NCBI RefSeq assembly: GCF_020740795.1
Contig: NC_067304.1
Location: forward strand, 3,648,056-3,712,055
Length of the DNA stretch: 64,000 nucleotides
Source of the DNA: Apus apus
Lineage: Eukaryota; Chordata; Aves; Apodiformes; Apodidae
Direction: 5' to 3'
Shown here one piece after another: positions 10,451 to 23,880 of the stretch. Position numbers and translations under genes: made by a program. Below the pieces are notes generated by a model. That model made no database searches and was not told the DNA's origin. It saw only the letters and a list, made by a program, of their open reading frames with translations. Position 1 is the first letter of the stretch, and every line of letters starts with the position of its first letter.

Positions 10451-13400
10451 AATTACTACTTAAGTCCTCATGGCAAGGCAGCCCAGCCTCAAAGCCCTAG
10501 AGAGAGAGAACATTCTTGTGATGCACACAAACAAACTAAGAGTGCTGGCAGGGCTGCTTTTGAACACGATTAATCCCCTCAGTGCAAGAGCTGCTGTGGA
10601 AAACACATTTATCACCGAGAACAGAATTATCTGGAAGTCGAAGCATGAACGCACCCAGGAACCCAAGTACTCAGATGTTAAGAGATGTCACATGGAAGAG
10701 GAGCTCTGGAATTTCATTTTTCTGCTTTCATTTTCTGATAATCTATAAATCTGCTGATCACATGTAGCCTCTTCATCTTAAGTCTTTTGTAGTGGATGAC
10801 CCAACATATGGCAGAGGGGGAAAAAAAAAAAAAATCAGAGTTAAAAAAACTGAGCAAAAACCTGCACCTCCTGTGAACACTTCAACTGTGGTAACTTGGT
10901 GAAAAAAAAAAAGGGGAGGGGGAAGAAGGGGAAAAAGAGAAAAAAAAAAAGCTGTCCTGAATGAATGTATTTTCTAGATGATTTTTCAAACAATAAAAAC
11001 GAAGTAATGAATAGTTGTCTAGTGTGAAGTGCAACAAAGTAAGAACTACAGAGGAAAGAGAAACAGGAAAAAGCTGCATTTTGCCAAAGGCAGAAAGAGT
11101 GCAAAGATGTGTCTGTTGTAATAATTCTAGGAAGATTCACACCTCTCCAACTACACTGCTTGAACACAAAGTAGTGACAGGAGGGACAGTGATAATAAGT
11201 ATAGATGTCACAGGGAGTATCAGGTCTGGAATACAGAATATTTAGTTAATTAAAAAAGCATTTTACAAGCAGCAAAGTTTAATATAATGAAGGCCAAGGC
11301 CTGTGTTCCCAAAGCTTTTGGACAGGTATGGAGCAGTTGCCTCAATTGGTATCCAGAAAACCTATATGACCAGGCTAAGAAAACTTATTTTTAGTGGTCC
11401 TCAAATTCTGCAAATTTACTTTAATTTCTATCTTTTTTTTCCTATGCTAAAGATAGAATCTGTCGAGGGAAAAAAATCAAAGCTTTTCTATTCTTTAACT
11501 CTTCTCAACTTCAGATTAAAGCACAAGTGGCCACTTCAGAATTCTTCTCCACAGAGTGATTCTGCAGTGTCTCAATAACCATTTTAGGGGTTTATTTAAG
11601 AGTTCAGAAACGCTTTTCCTTGAGGCTCACAAACCCTGGAAGCTGGAAAGACACTTTTGAAAATCCTACACTAAACAAAGGACTGATGCGGTCTCCTTCT
11701 TTCCAAGTTGGAAGCATCCCTTCCCACTTCCCTCTCACCTTCCACCCTGACCTTTTTTTCCCCCTCTTTCTTCTTTATTTTTCTGCTCAGGTCTTGACGG
11801 AAAATTGCGGAATAATCCCGTCTAGCCTTGGAGAGACCAAGTGACAGAGATTCCAGCTTGAAAGAGTATAGACACTATGGTAACATTGACAGCCTTCATT
11901 TACATAAAAGAATACTAATTATGTTGTATCATCAACATCTGTGATTCTGCTCACTGCCATATGCGACAGTGTTGGGGATTTAACCCTTGAGTCTCACCAG
12001 CACAGCCAAGGTTTGTAGCATGGAACAAAAAATGGGCCTTAAAAATACAATTTCCCAGAGGCTGATGAAGCAGCTGCCAAGAGCTCTCGCTCCCCAGCTC
12101 CGCAAGGTCTCAGGACACAAATATTTTCAAAGAGCAAGGAATTTATCCTCCATTTCCAAGGAAAAGGAAACAATGCTGCTATGTTGCTAGTTTCAGCTGG
12201 GTAACAGGCTACAAGGAAATCAATCACACACCAGATCCAGTGCATTAAAGAATCATGTTTAACAATGAAGTAGGCTGTCAGTAGAGAAATTACAAGCCTT
12301 TTGTCAAGTGCTTTTGCTTTTCCTGTGTGGACCAGCAAGATTTCCTGTTTGAAAATGGAACGAGATTTTACCAGGGTTGGTCTGTTAACAAAGCAGCTTT
12401 GTTACACCTTGATTCAGTAATTCTCAGCACAAAAGCATCTTTGATGCTGCATGGGATGGATATTCCCCACCTGTTTCTCTTCAGGTATCTGTGGATTCTT
12501 GCCTTGCAAATCTAAGCCCTGACACCAGAGACGTTTGGCTGCTCTGCACCTTGGGAAGAAATGGTGTTTATTTAACCCAAACCACTTAATGAGACATCTT
12601 TTCAACTTCCTCAGCTCAGATCTGGTGTGGTTTTCATGTGACAGCAGAGGAGGCAGAGCAGGCAGCATCTGCAGCACTCCCTGGGCACCTGCCTGGAGCT
12701 GCTGCCAAACACCACGCTTCAGGGCTGCTTCTTCACATGAAAGTTGCCTCTTCCTGACTCACGTTTTTGACCCCTTCCATGATAAGAAATAAACATTAAA
12801 GTCAGCTCTCTCAACATTGTGCAACATGTGAACTAAAGGCAGCTGGAGCATCTGCAGGTTCAGCCCTGCCATCCCACACACCAACGGACTGAAAGAAGTC
12901 ACTGACAAACATGCACACGACCAAGAACAAAATCTGTTCCTCTCTTTTCCATAGGTAAACAAACAGCTTGCCAAACCTACCCACAAGAACAACAAGAACG
13001 CACTAACAGGAGAAATTACAGAGCCATGATTAAAGGAAAATACAGAGATGAGTCAGAACCTGTAAACAGTTCACAAGGGGAAAACAAACCTTGCACAGAT
13101 TACAGGGCTGGAGCTGTTTAAGACACTGCAACAACTGGATCTAAATGTAGGTGGTTGGTGTTGCTCATGGCTTGTGCCACAGGAGAGTTTGATGCTGGAG
13201 AATTAACACCTTGCATTTCAAAGGCTTGGAAATGAACAAGCAGAATTCTTCTCTACAATTACATTATATTAGGTTTGTTCCTTGGGTTTACATTTTATTT
13301 CCATCAAGGTAGATCTCATTTTAAGAAGTGTCTGTAACCTCGTCCTTTCTCACCCAGTTAGCACCTTTCTTCTCCAGCTAAGGGTGGGGGAAGGAAAAGA

Positions 13401-16400
13401 GGGGAGGAGGAACAACTGAACTGCTCTGCATGGAGGAAAGGTACCAGAAGTGTGCAGCTGCATTGCAATATAGCCAAAGAGAAGCTAAAATGGAAATAAA
13501 ATAATAGGAAATAGAAGGAAAATAAGGACACTAGTTTAGCCAGTTCTTCTTCGACTACCAGTAAGGTTCTAGTGTCTAGTCGAAAAATTCTCCACTTGCA
13601 AATCACTTACAGTATTTAAATACTGGGTCAAACCCTACTTTCTTTTCTTGCATGGCTCCTAATCCTGGAAAAACTTATGGCAAGATCCTGTAACAGCTTC
13701 AAGAACCAGACGCAGCAGAAACAATTTAGCTCTTGACCCTAAAAGAGTGTTAAAGTAAAACACATGACTTGATTATGTTTCTCTGTGCCATTGTTACACA
13801 TTTGGGAACTGATTAAAGACATCTGCACAGATCTGTTGATACTAGCTACTTTCTTTTTCTAAATCAATGTGCAAGAAGCAAAAAGAAAAGTTCAGGCAGC
13901 AGGAAAGGTGCTGGATGTTTAGCCTTGAAACTAGAAGCATCCTTCATTTGTCCAAGAGTTGATTCCAGAACTAACAGGAGTCTTCAGAACTGACACAAAC
14001 TCCTGCAGCTGCAGTCTGGAAATCATCTTTAAGGACAGGTGGGAGGTTCAGATCAAATGATTCTTTCATATATTCATCCCTCTCCTGGGAGTGGGAAAAG
14101 TGAAACAAGCAGCATTCCACTGGTCCCTTGGGAACTGGTGCTGCATTAAATAAAGCACCTTTGCTTCCCACCCCCCAGAAAGGAAAACACACAAGGAAGG
14201 GTTATGGATGATTCAGGATTCAGTGTTTCTTCGAAAAGGCAAGTCAAGCAACAAATTCAAGAGTTACTGTGAATACATGAATAAGCCACAACTTAAAAGA
14301 CAGACAGGAGACCAGAGCTGTGGTGGTCACGGATCCCACCTCCCACCTGGCCAGCACACTCCTTGAACATCAACCTCCTCGGAGCCCTGGAACACAGAAA
14401 TCCTTCTCCTGAAACCCAAAACTTACCCCATTTTGAAACATCCCACCCGGGTGTGCCTGGAAGGTGGCTGGTGTCCTACAGGAGTCATGACAAGCTCCAA
14501 GAACTTCAGCTGGTTTCAGTTGTTCAGTACAAGCACTGGAGGACCCACACACCCCACCACACTGTTCCACTCTGAAGCTTTATAACCACAAGGGAGCTTG
14601 ACGAAAATGTGACTTTCCTGCCAATTTCCACAGCGAGTTCTGTTTTATTAACTCCTTTAAGTTAATTATAACTATGTCAATGTTTAACTGTTTCTGGGAG
14701 CTCACACTGTGCTGTAAAAATTCGCTCCAGGCTCAAACCCGGAATCTTGGGAATCAGTTTTCAAAGAATTATTCAGTCATTAAAAAAAACCCAAGCCAAA
14801 AACCTCTAAAACCTCAAAGAACTCAAAAGCACAAGGATTAAGAAAATCCTGTTTCCTGCACTGGCATCCTCAGTGGGAAATTCAACTTCTGCAGAACTTT
14901 GTTCTCTGAACCATCTTGGAAAGCTTCAGTTGGTGGGTATTGGTCCATATCTGATTTCAGAGCACAATGAAGACCACAGACACTAAGAAGCATTAAGCAC
15001 GATTAGCTTCAAACATTTCACACTCCACAGCAAAAAGAACAAGGCTTCAGAGGGCCCAAATCTGTCCCTAACACTGACCCACCCATCAAAACAGGCCATT
15101 TTCCTGACGAAGTTCAGTTAACAAAGATTTAGGGGGGTAAATGAGAAAAGATCAGCATTTGTTTCATGTTTTACATCAGTTGACTGATGGAAACATCCCA
15201 GATCATCCAAATCAGAGATGTTAAGATCCTACTACCACAATGCACCACACATAAAAACATCAGGCAGCTAAATGTATAAAAAAAACATTTACAGGTACTC
15301 TCTATTAACAATCCAGCCACCAGTTCAATCAGACAAATTGCTGAAGCTGAATTCAATGCTCAGGGAAAGGAGCAAGGATGAAAAAAAACCATTCTCTTTT
15401 TCCTAAAAGTCTGGAATTTTGAGTACTTTAGAAAAAAAGCTTTCATGTCTACTAGACTATTTTAAATAAGCCTGTCAGACCTACATCTCAGGCCTCACAT
15501 AAACTGCAACGTGCTGCTAACCTGCCTGTACTGATCAAGACTGAAATGAAAGTGAAATGTTCCTCAGTCCCTATTTCTAAAGCCAGTCAATGTCTACAAC
15601 AGATAAAAATAACTTATCCTGCCTTTTTTGTTTTTAAAACTTACGTGCTTAGTGAACTGCTTTAGCTCTTCTGCCCAAAACAACCTAAGATACACACTCT
15701 CTTTACCAGAGATTTGCTGGCAAACTCTTCAGAAGTCAGAAAAACCACCAAACTCCTTTTGTTTGGCTAGAATAAATTTATGACTAAAACAAAAGACTTC
15801 ACACTGCCTGTGTCCTCAAAGAGCAATAATTCATCCTTCATAAGGCCAACAAATAGTTGCAAATGTGCATGTGTCTTCCATCCACATTCCTTCCTGATGA
15901 AGATCCTCTTAAACAAGAGACAGTTCAGCATTCCCTAGGAATGGATCTGGCAGTTGGTGGTTGGAAAATAACCACAGAAAGGCAAAGTGAAGGTGAAATT
16001 CTTCACTTCACAAAGCATTTAATACAGCCCTCCTTAGAAACTACCTGTTCTGTTATTCAATTCCCCAGATTTTAAAAATTTAAACTATTTTAAAGATGAA
16101 ATAGGAATATTCTTACTAAGCCAAATTCAGCTTCTTGTGTAGGGCAAAAGATGAATAAAAATGACTAAAACCTCAGGTAACGCCCCCAACAACCTGTATC
16201 TTCAATTTTCACCTTTTGAACTTATCTTTAAGAATAGCTTCTCTCTGTGCAACACAACCAAGACTATTTATTCTTTAGGGTCTCCCTAAAAGAAGAATAA
16301 GAATAATAAAAAGGTACATGTCCTACAGTTGTGGGAAAATGTGGGAACTTACAATATAATGGCCCTGGATGTTAAAAAGCATTATTAAAATGCTATATAC

Positions 16401-16973
16401 TTCTTAGTTCATGGCCTTCTGGAAGTTAATGTTTCTTCATTTATTGCAACACATAAAATCCCCCTCCCCTTTTCATAGGCTTTATTTTTGGTTTGGCTTT
16501 TTGAAGTGTTAATAAGCTGGGAAACACGAGATGGATAAGCTGTATAAAAGAGACACTCACTGAACATTAAAACAATTGCCATTATTTCCTCTAGTCCTAC
16601 TGAACCAGTCCAAAAGGAACAGAGTCAAGGCAGTAATTCCACTGGTACTTACATCTGTAGAAGCCTGAAGCAATTATAGCAAATACAGAGAATTGGAATG
16701 ATCAGAATCAAGCATGAAAAAAAATGCTGGGCATTAGAAAGTAGATGCTAACTGCCCAATATAAAGCAATAATTTCACTTGATGAGACAAGCAGCCAGCT
16801 TTACTGAATCCATGAATTGCCAACAAATTCTATTCCCATAATTGTGACACCACCAGAGTGACGTGCCACAGCACTGGGAAGTTTTCTACATGTTTGCTCC
16901 TGAAACCCTCTCTGCCAGAGGAGACAGGAACAGAGCTTTGATGGGTGCAAAACCAGCAGTACTGACTCCAAAT

Positions 16974-17196
16974 CACAGAATCACAGAATGGTTTGGGTTG
17001 GAGGGGACCTTAAAGATCATCTAGTTCCAACCCTCTGCACCTGGGCAGGGACACCTCTCACCAGCCCAGGTTGCTCCAAGCCCCATCCAACCTGCCCTTC
17101 AACACTGCCAGGGATGGGGCAGCCACAGCTTCCCTGGGCAACCTGGGCCAGGGTCTCACCATCCTCACACTAAAGAACTTCCTCCTAATGACTATT
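16974..17196 (-). mobile_element. CR1 LINE 3' fragment with tandem octamers
   Basis: Two perfect reverse-complement octamers CACAGAAT (16974-16981, 16982-16989) mark the CR1 3' terminus on the left. The 3'UTR text that follows resembles the 5512 copy. 5' truncated at about 220 bp. Confidence 0.92.
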
Positions 17197-20100
17197 CTTT
17201 TGGACCATGCTCATTAAATACTATTTTTCACATCAGTGTATATATTTATCACCAACTGTCACACAAACAATGCATTTAGAATTGAACTTCGCAGCAGTAT
17301 TTCAGACATATATTAAAAACATTAAAAACCACACACTCAACATTTGGTAGGGAAAATTCTATCCCATTCCCACCCACTTTTACAATAACCTGAAGAAAAC
17401 GAGACAAAACTTTCTGCTATTGGTAAACAGCTTCATTAGGAAGGTCGGAACCATTTTGACCTCGCTCTGCTCCCCCATCATTTGCAAAACCTGCTTGTTT
17501 TTCTCTCAGAAGACATACCATTTTACTAAAACAAACCAAACCCCAAGGCCTTCATTTGCACAGGTAGGAGGGGAAGTTTTCTAGCTCCAGCACATCAGAG
17601 GATCCTCTGGCTGCTGCTCACACACACAAAACTGAGGGCTGCAGCAGAGATCAATTTAACAGCCCTGGTATTCAGCAGCAGAGTAACAGCCTCTTCCAGG
17701 ATCTCTTTGTGACAGACACAAAGAGGGATTATAGCAGAGAGTGAACACTTGGTAAGTTATGTGTAGTCCTCTGCTGTTCTTCCCCGTTTTAATTCATATT
17801 CATCTTGGCAAAATCTTAGACAGACTATTAAGTAATCTAAAACAGCATCACAGCTGATACAACAGAGAAAGCAATCAGTCAAACCAACATGTCAGTGCCA
17901 TCTACTGAAGCAATAAAGAACAAGACAACCCCAGCAGGCTGTGCCTTATTATCTTCACAGCCATAATGAATAAAGAAATACCATTAAACACAGGTACACT
18001 ACTCCACAGTCCTATTTTGCTCCATTTTACACAGGAAAGCTGCCTTCAACGTCTGTGAGGAGCAAAGATTACAAAAAGATGACAATAACTAGGGGTTTCG
18101 ACACACCTCTCCATCATTTGCTTTTCCTTCACTTGCCAATCACCAATTCTTAGGTCTTTTTAAAACCCCAAGCGAGCAAAACGGAGCAGCAGGCAGAAAA
18201 TGTTAATAAATCCTGGTAAACAGAGTAAATCTGAGTGACCAGTTTCTCCAAGGGCAGCAAGGACTTGTGGTTTTTTAATCTGCCTAACCAACAAAACCCA
18301 GACAGCAGCCCAAGAGGCAGTATTTATTTGTGTAGCACCTATAAGTGTGCCAGCACCCCTGCCAGGAGGGTGCTGCCAGCTCTAGAAGCAGCAGATGCTC
18401 TGACCCAGCCTTCACTTGGACCTCTGGGCTCCACCATTTCCTCGTCAGCAAAGGATTAAGAGAGACTTACATGTCCTCTTGCTCTGCTCAACTGATGTGC
18501 CTGTTTTGTGTGTGGGAAAAGAAATCTAGACAGCAAACCCTCCTCTTCCCAGGTGAGCAAAGGGAGACCTAAAGTGCCATTAATAAATGTAAATGCATTT
18601 TTAGCCTCCACCTCCCCAGCGTCCAGCCTGCCAGTTCACACACCAGATTTGAGCCTCTTTTCTGGTACATAAGAAACAATTTCACTTACTCAAATGCACC
18701 TCCCCCCCCCTTTTTTCCCCCTGATGGAATTATTCCTAATTTGCATATTATGAATCCAGTTCTAGCTGAAATCCTTTTCTATAAATTACAGGCACTGAGT
18801 AATGCCTTTGTCCTCACCAATACAAATCAATGTAAAAGAACAAGGTAGGAAACAGGGAACCCATTTGCAAAGTATCAGATTGTTAATCTGCTTTTAAGAA
18901 TTGAAGATCAACTCAGGCCTTATTCTGTAGCATCTGTTATTTTAATAACAGATAAGAGTAAGAGGTTAGAGTTCATCCCATCAATTTGTCTTGAGATAAA
19001 ATGGCAACAGGACAAGGGAAGAGGGAGAGGTCAGTTTGGTTTTCATGTCATGATCCTGTGCCTTAAAAAGCAGTTCCTAAAACCTTCAAATGTTATAATA
19101 ATAAGCAGGATATTATCTTCCTTATTCACTGACTCACTCATTTCCACAGTGTCCAAAACAGCAGCCTGGGCAGCCGTGCCCCTGAACCATCCTAAAAAGT
19201 TCAGAAAAAGAGCAGTTCAAATTTCAAAGTAGGATTTTTTTCAGTTCCCCTTTGAAAACCAGTCACTGTTTTCACTCTCTAGCATGAATGTTTCATTTTC
19301 TCAAAATAAACTCATTCTTATGGGAAGGATCTTCCTCCCTGCTCTCATGCAGGTGAATTAACTATTCTTAGTTAAATAGATTTGTTTCTAGTCTTAGTCT
19401 GATGACAGATTAACTCATGACTGGTAGGATTACAGACTTACCTCTGGAACTAAATCACTTTTGAATCTGAGTTATAGCTATTAGTTCTTTAAAGCTTAGC
19501 TGAACAGCTTTTAGAACCTCCTTTGTATTTTTGAAAGAAAAATTAAACATCATTAAACCCAAGTTCCTTCTCACAACTCCAGTGACTAAGCAGCTGATTT
19601 AACTTTAAAAAAAAAAACCCAGCAGTTTTACATGGATTTTTTTTTTTCAGAATAATTAATACTATTCTAAGTCTAGAATACTCATTCATGAAATTAAATA
19701 TGTTTTTCATGTTTGTGTGGTTTTTAAGCACATAAAAACTCCCTTTGTTCTCCTTGGAGAGAAACAGCTACCTAGATCAACCTGCTTCTGTACCCAGTGT
19801 GGTGCTTCTGTTCCTCTTACACTCCTCCAGCTGCAGAAGACACAACCAATTCTATGGAGATGGGCAGTGAAGCCCTCCTGTAGAGCAACCAGCTAATGAC
19901 TCCCCTCTAAGGAGAACATCAAGCTTGTTTTCACGTGAAATATTGGAGGTAAGACACCAAAAATTCATCACCAAACAGTTTCACTCCTCGCCAGCAAAGT
20001 AATGTAGAAGCAGCTGTTAAACTGAGTCACCCAACATCCTCCTCTTGACATTTCCTTCAGCAACATTAGCAAGGGAAGTGAGGAACAGCCTTTCCTCACA

Positions 20101-20607
20101 CTTCTGTACCTTGGCAGAGGATGGAGTTTTAGCCACTTGATTAGAAGTCAGCCAGCTTGGTCCAACGAGCTGCCTTAATTCAGTGTTTTTGCCTTCTTCC
20201 TCAAGGTAGATGCAAGAGGAGCCACACATGGGATAGTGAGAGCGAAAAGTTTCCCCTAAGAAGCAAAAATAAAACCAGCCTACAACTACTAAGGAATACT
20301 GCTGGGTGGAGGAGCTGGAGACGTCCCTCCTCCAAGAGCACAATGCTGGAATTACATGGTTTAGTTCCACCCTGACAGCAACAGGCAGATCTCCTCAGGC
20401 TCCCAGCATAGGCAGCCAACTGCTGATCCATGTCCCCATCAGACAACAGGGTTTTCTTTTGAAGTAACACCCAATCCAGATTTCAGTTCATTCATCACTA
20501 AGTGTCCCTCTAGCTCACACTAAGCCAGCTGCTATCTCCAAATTAGAACCTATCACTTTTCACTGGTTGTTAATGATTGGAAAGCCCCAAAACACCCCAA
20601 AGCAGAT

Positions 20608-21040
20608 CATAGAATCGTGAAGGCTGGAAGGGACCTTAAAGATCATCAGGTTCCAACCCCCCTGCATGGGCAGGAACACTAGAAGGTGCTCTAAGGTCTC
20701 CCTGGAGCCTTCTGCAGGCTCCAACTCCCTCTGCCTGTCTTCATAGCAGAGCTGCTCCAGCCCTTGGATCATCTTGATGACCCTTCTCTGGACCCCCTCC
20801 CACAGCTCCATGTCTCTCCCGTGCTAAGGGCTCCAGAGCTCCAGGGCTCCAGACACAGCACTCCAGGTGGGGTCTCACCAGAGCAGAGTAGAGGGGCAGA
20901 ATCCCCTCCTTATTTTCCATGTGCCTTAGCAGATTTTCCAGGAGGATCTGCTCCATGATCTTGCCTGGCACAGAGGTGAGACTGATTGGCCTGCAGTTCC
21001 CTGGGTCTTCCTTTTTCCCCTTTATAAAAATCATGTTGTC
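20608..21040 (-). mobile_element. CR1 LINE fragment with reverse-transcriptase remnant and internal deletions
   Basis: The octamer CATAGAAT at 20608-20615 marks the 3' end. Compared with the copy at 5512, about 244 bp are missing at the junction near 20679. The right part, read on the minus strand from about 21034, encodes a reverse-transcriptase remnant with [20 protein letters not shown], typical of CR1 ORF2. That motif sits almost directly against 3'-terminal CR1 text, so a second internal deletion is likely. Inactive. Confidence 0.88.
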
Positions 21041-23363
21041 AAACTCCTACCAACACATCCACAGCAGATACACAGGGTGTTTAAATCCATCCTTAGACCT
21101 CTTCCTCCACCCAGAAAACTCACCAAGCATAAAAAACTCAGTGAACATAAATGCAAACACCAATTAGTCAAAAAAAGATGTTAGCTCCTCATCTGACTGT
21201 GTTACACAAATCCACAGGGGGTGGGGGGGGCATTCATGCCAAACTCTATTTGCTAAAGTTTAGTGCAGGAAAAAAAATCATTTGTTCTGATAAACTACAG
21301 CTCAATGTTTATGCAGATAATGCACAAGCTAGAAGGCAGCCACAAATCTTTATCACTTTCTAAATACACAAGTCATTTGTTCAGCTGGAACACATTTAAT
21401 ACATAACATAATGTGGAATTCTGAAGTATTTAAAATTAGTGGGTGAAGTTAGTTCAGCACCAGGCAAAAGACAAACCAGCTCCCATCACACCAAGAGAAA
21501 GAAAAGGATTTAACAGAAAATACAGTTTTGCTGTTTGAAAGCACATTTACCACAAACTTACTGGAATACAATCAGACTTAGAGACACTGATACCACCCAG
21601 GAAAGTGGGGAGCAAAGCCCTGGCAGCTCAGAAACACCAGCCAGCACTGACTGCCCTTCTTAGGCCAGTCTTTTAGTATTTCTGGCTAAAAGTTTCTTAC
21701 CAATTCATTTGCATACCCACCTAGCCAGGCTGCAAAGACCTTCCATCCTGTTTTTATTTCAAGTTCAAAACCTTGAATTGTCTTCTAAGGCTTTTCACAG
21801 CATAAGAGAGGGGGACAGAATGTAACTGAGGACTCTGTTTCTTAATCAACTCTCAGCTGCCCCCTGAAAATGAATGGGAAAATATGGTTGCAAGGGAATG
21901 CTCCTCCATCAAGTGGAGGGATTTGCCTTTCAGAGTGAATAAGGGAAGGGAGCTGTGGTCACCACTTCTTAATCAGCTCAGCTGATGTCCTATAGAAGGT
22001 CTCAATGGAGGGACACAGCTGTGGCCCATAACTCTTGACTTGATCTTCCATGGTTTGACTGAAAAGCCTGAAAACAAGAGAAATGCACTAAAGCTTTTCT
22101 CCATTAAACTGGGGCTTTTAAAACCTCCACTGGCCTCACCCGGGGGGTGGGGAAAGCTTCTTTTTCAGTGTGCTTTGGTTGGGGGTTCAGTGTGAAAGTT
22201 TCAGTGATATACACACACAGAGGTACACTACCATAGATCAAACTATTATTTTCTTTTAAAGACCAAGGTGAAGCATGTGATTTAGTAATTCCAGCCTTCC
22301 CTGGGTCTGGATATATGGTTTTTCCTTTGGCTAAAGCCTCCTTTTGCATCTCACTTAGCGAAGTTACAAAACATGGCTAAAGCATCTCCTTAGTCAAAAT
22401 TTGTTTTTAAAAGAGTACATTTGTCAGGGCTGACATGTTACACAAGATACATTTCAAATGCACTCACACTAACTTTGAGCTGTCACGTCTGTGTGTTCCA
22501 GTTTTCTGTCTTCATTTGGAAAAACAGCTGAATTACACAGCCCAGGCACTGAGACCAGAAAATCAGTGATGCACTGTAGGGAAGGACGAGGGTAAAAGAC
22601 TCCTGATTTTCAGAGCTGCCTGTGGTTTTTTTTCTGCTTTCTCAGTGAAGTTCTTAAGAGGACAGACTTTTCAGTGAATTGTATTATAATGCCTTAATAA
22701 AAGGAACTTCTCTAGTGAACCTTCTTTAAAAAAATCTCAAGGTACACTCCAACAAGTTGGCCATCTCCTGAGAGATTTCATGCTGATCTTTGCCATGCAC
22801 TGGAGGTGTAACAGTTAATGTGTGTTTGGTACCATCTTATAAGCAAAAAGAAAATTAACAACAAAGCAGACAAGTTCATTTTTTTCCACTTAGCTTACAT
22901 CTGCTAAAGGTACTAACTCACCTCCTAACTGTAGCAAAAAGTAAAGGGTATTTTTCCCTTTGAAACCAGCAGAATGCAGTGTAATAGTGTGCATTTTAAT
23001 TTGCATTTCCCTCATTACACCAGGAGGTGAATTACTGCAAATACACAACTAACAACCTCTAGACCACTTAGAAATCATTTCCCTACGACACTGGCAAAGG
23101 CCAGCAACTCCACCTCCATTTTTTACCTTCTCCCCCCTCACTCCCACTTTAATCTTTTTTGTCTCAGTGCTTTGGTAGCTGCTCTAGCTCTGCTGCCAGT
23201 GATGTGCTGCAGCCTCCGTGCTGGGGCTGTAATTCAGTGGCTCAGGAGCTGCACACGACTTAGCAGCCTGGCGTGAGCCATCTTTGCTCTAAAGTCTAAT
23301 AAAAACAAAAGTCAAGAGTGCTGGTGCTGCTACACAGGGAGAGAGGGACAAACAACCCAGGAT

Positions 23364-23880
23364 CACAGAATTGTTGTGGAAAGGACCTCTGAGATCGCTG
23401 GGTCCAACCATCAACACACAAAAAACCCCCAAACAAACAAACAAACCCTTCAAAACACCCAGAAAACCCCTCAACCTCAGCCATTAGAACAGGCCCTGAA
23501 GTGCCATATCTGCATTTCTTGAACACCTCCAAGGATGGTGACTCCACCACCTCCCTGGCCAGGCTGTGCCAGTCCCTGACCACTCAGTACAGAAAATCTT
23601 CCTAACATCCAATCTAAACCTCTCCTGCCACAACTTCAGACCATTTCCTCTGGTCCTGTCCTTACTTACTTGGGAGAAGAGACCAACACCCACCTCACTA
23701 CAACCTCCTTTCAGGTAGCTGTAGAGGGCAATGAGGTCTCCCCTCTGCCTCCTTTTCTGCAAACTAAACCTCCCCAGTTCCCTCAGTCTCTCCTGATAGA
23801 GCTTGTTCTCTAGACCCTTCACCAGCTTGGTAGCTCTTCTCTGAACATGCTCCAGCACCTCAGTGTCCTTCTAGTGAGGG
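23364..23880 (-). mobile_element. CR1 LINE fragment, different subfamily
   Basis: The left end has CACAGAAT (23364-23371), then an (AAAC)n stretch around 23430-23447. The minus-strand reading contains the end of CR1 ORF2 ([17 protein letters not shown], then [20 protein letters not shown]). The 3'UTR wording differs from the other copies, indicating a distinct CR1 subfamily. 5' truncated. Confidence 0.9.

Noticed and set aside
10226-10573. 115-aa plus-strand open frame over the CpG islet
   Set aside because: No family recognised and no partner exons on the plus strand. The donor evidence points to the minus strand, so only the islet itself is reported.
20741-21034. Reverse-transcriptase-like open frame as a possible gene
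   Set aside because: It belongs to a truncated, deleted CR1 LINE and has no host-gene context.
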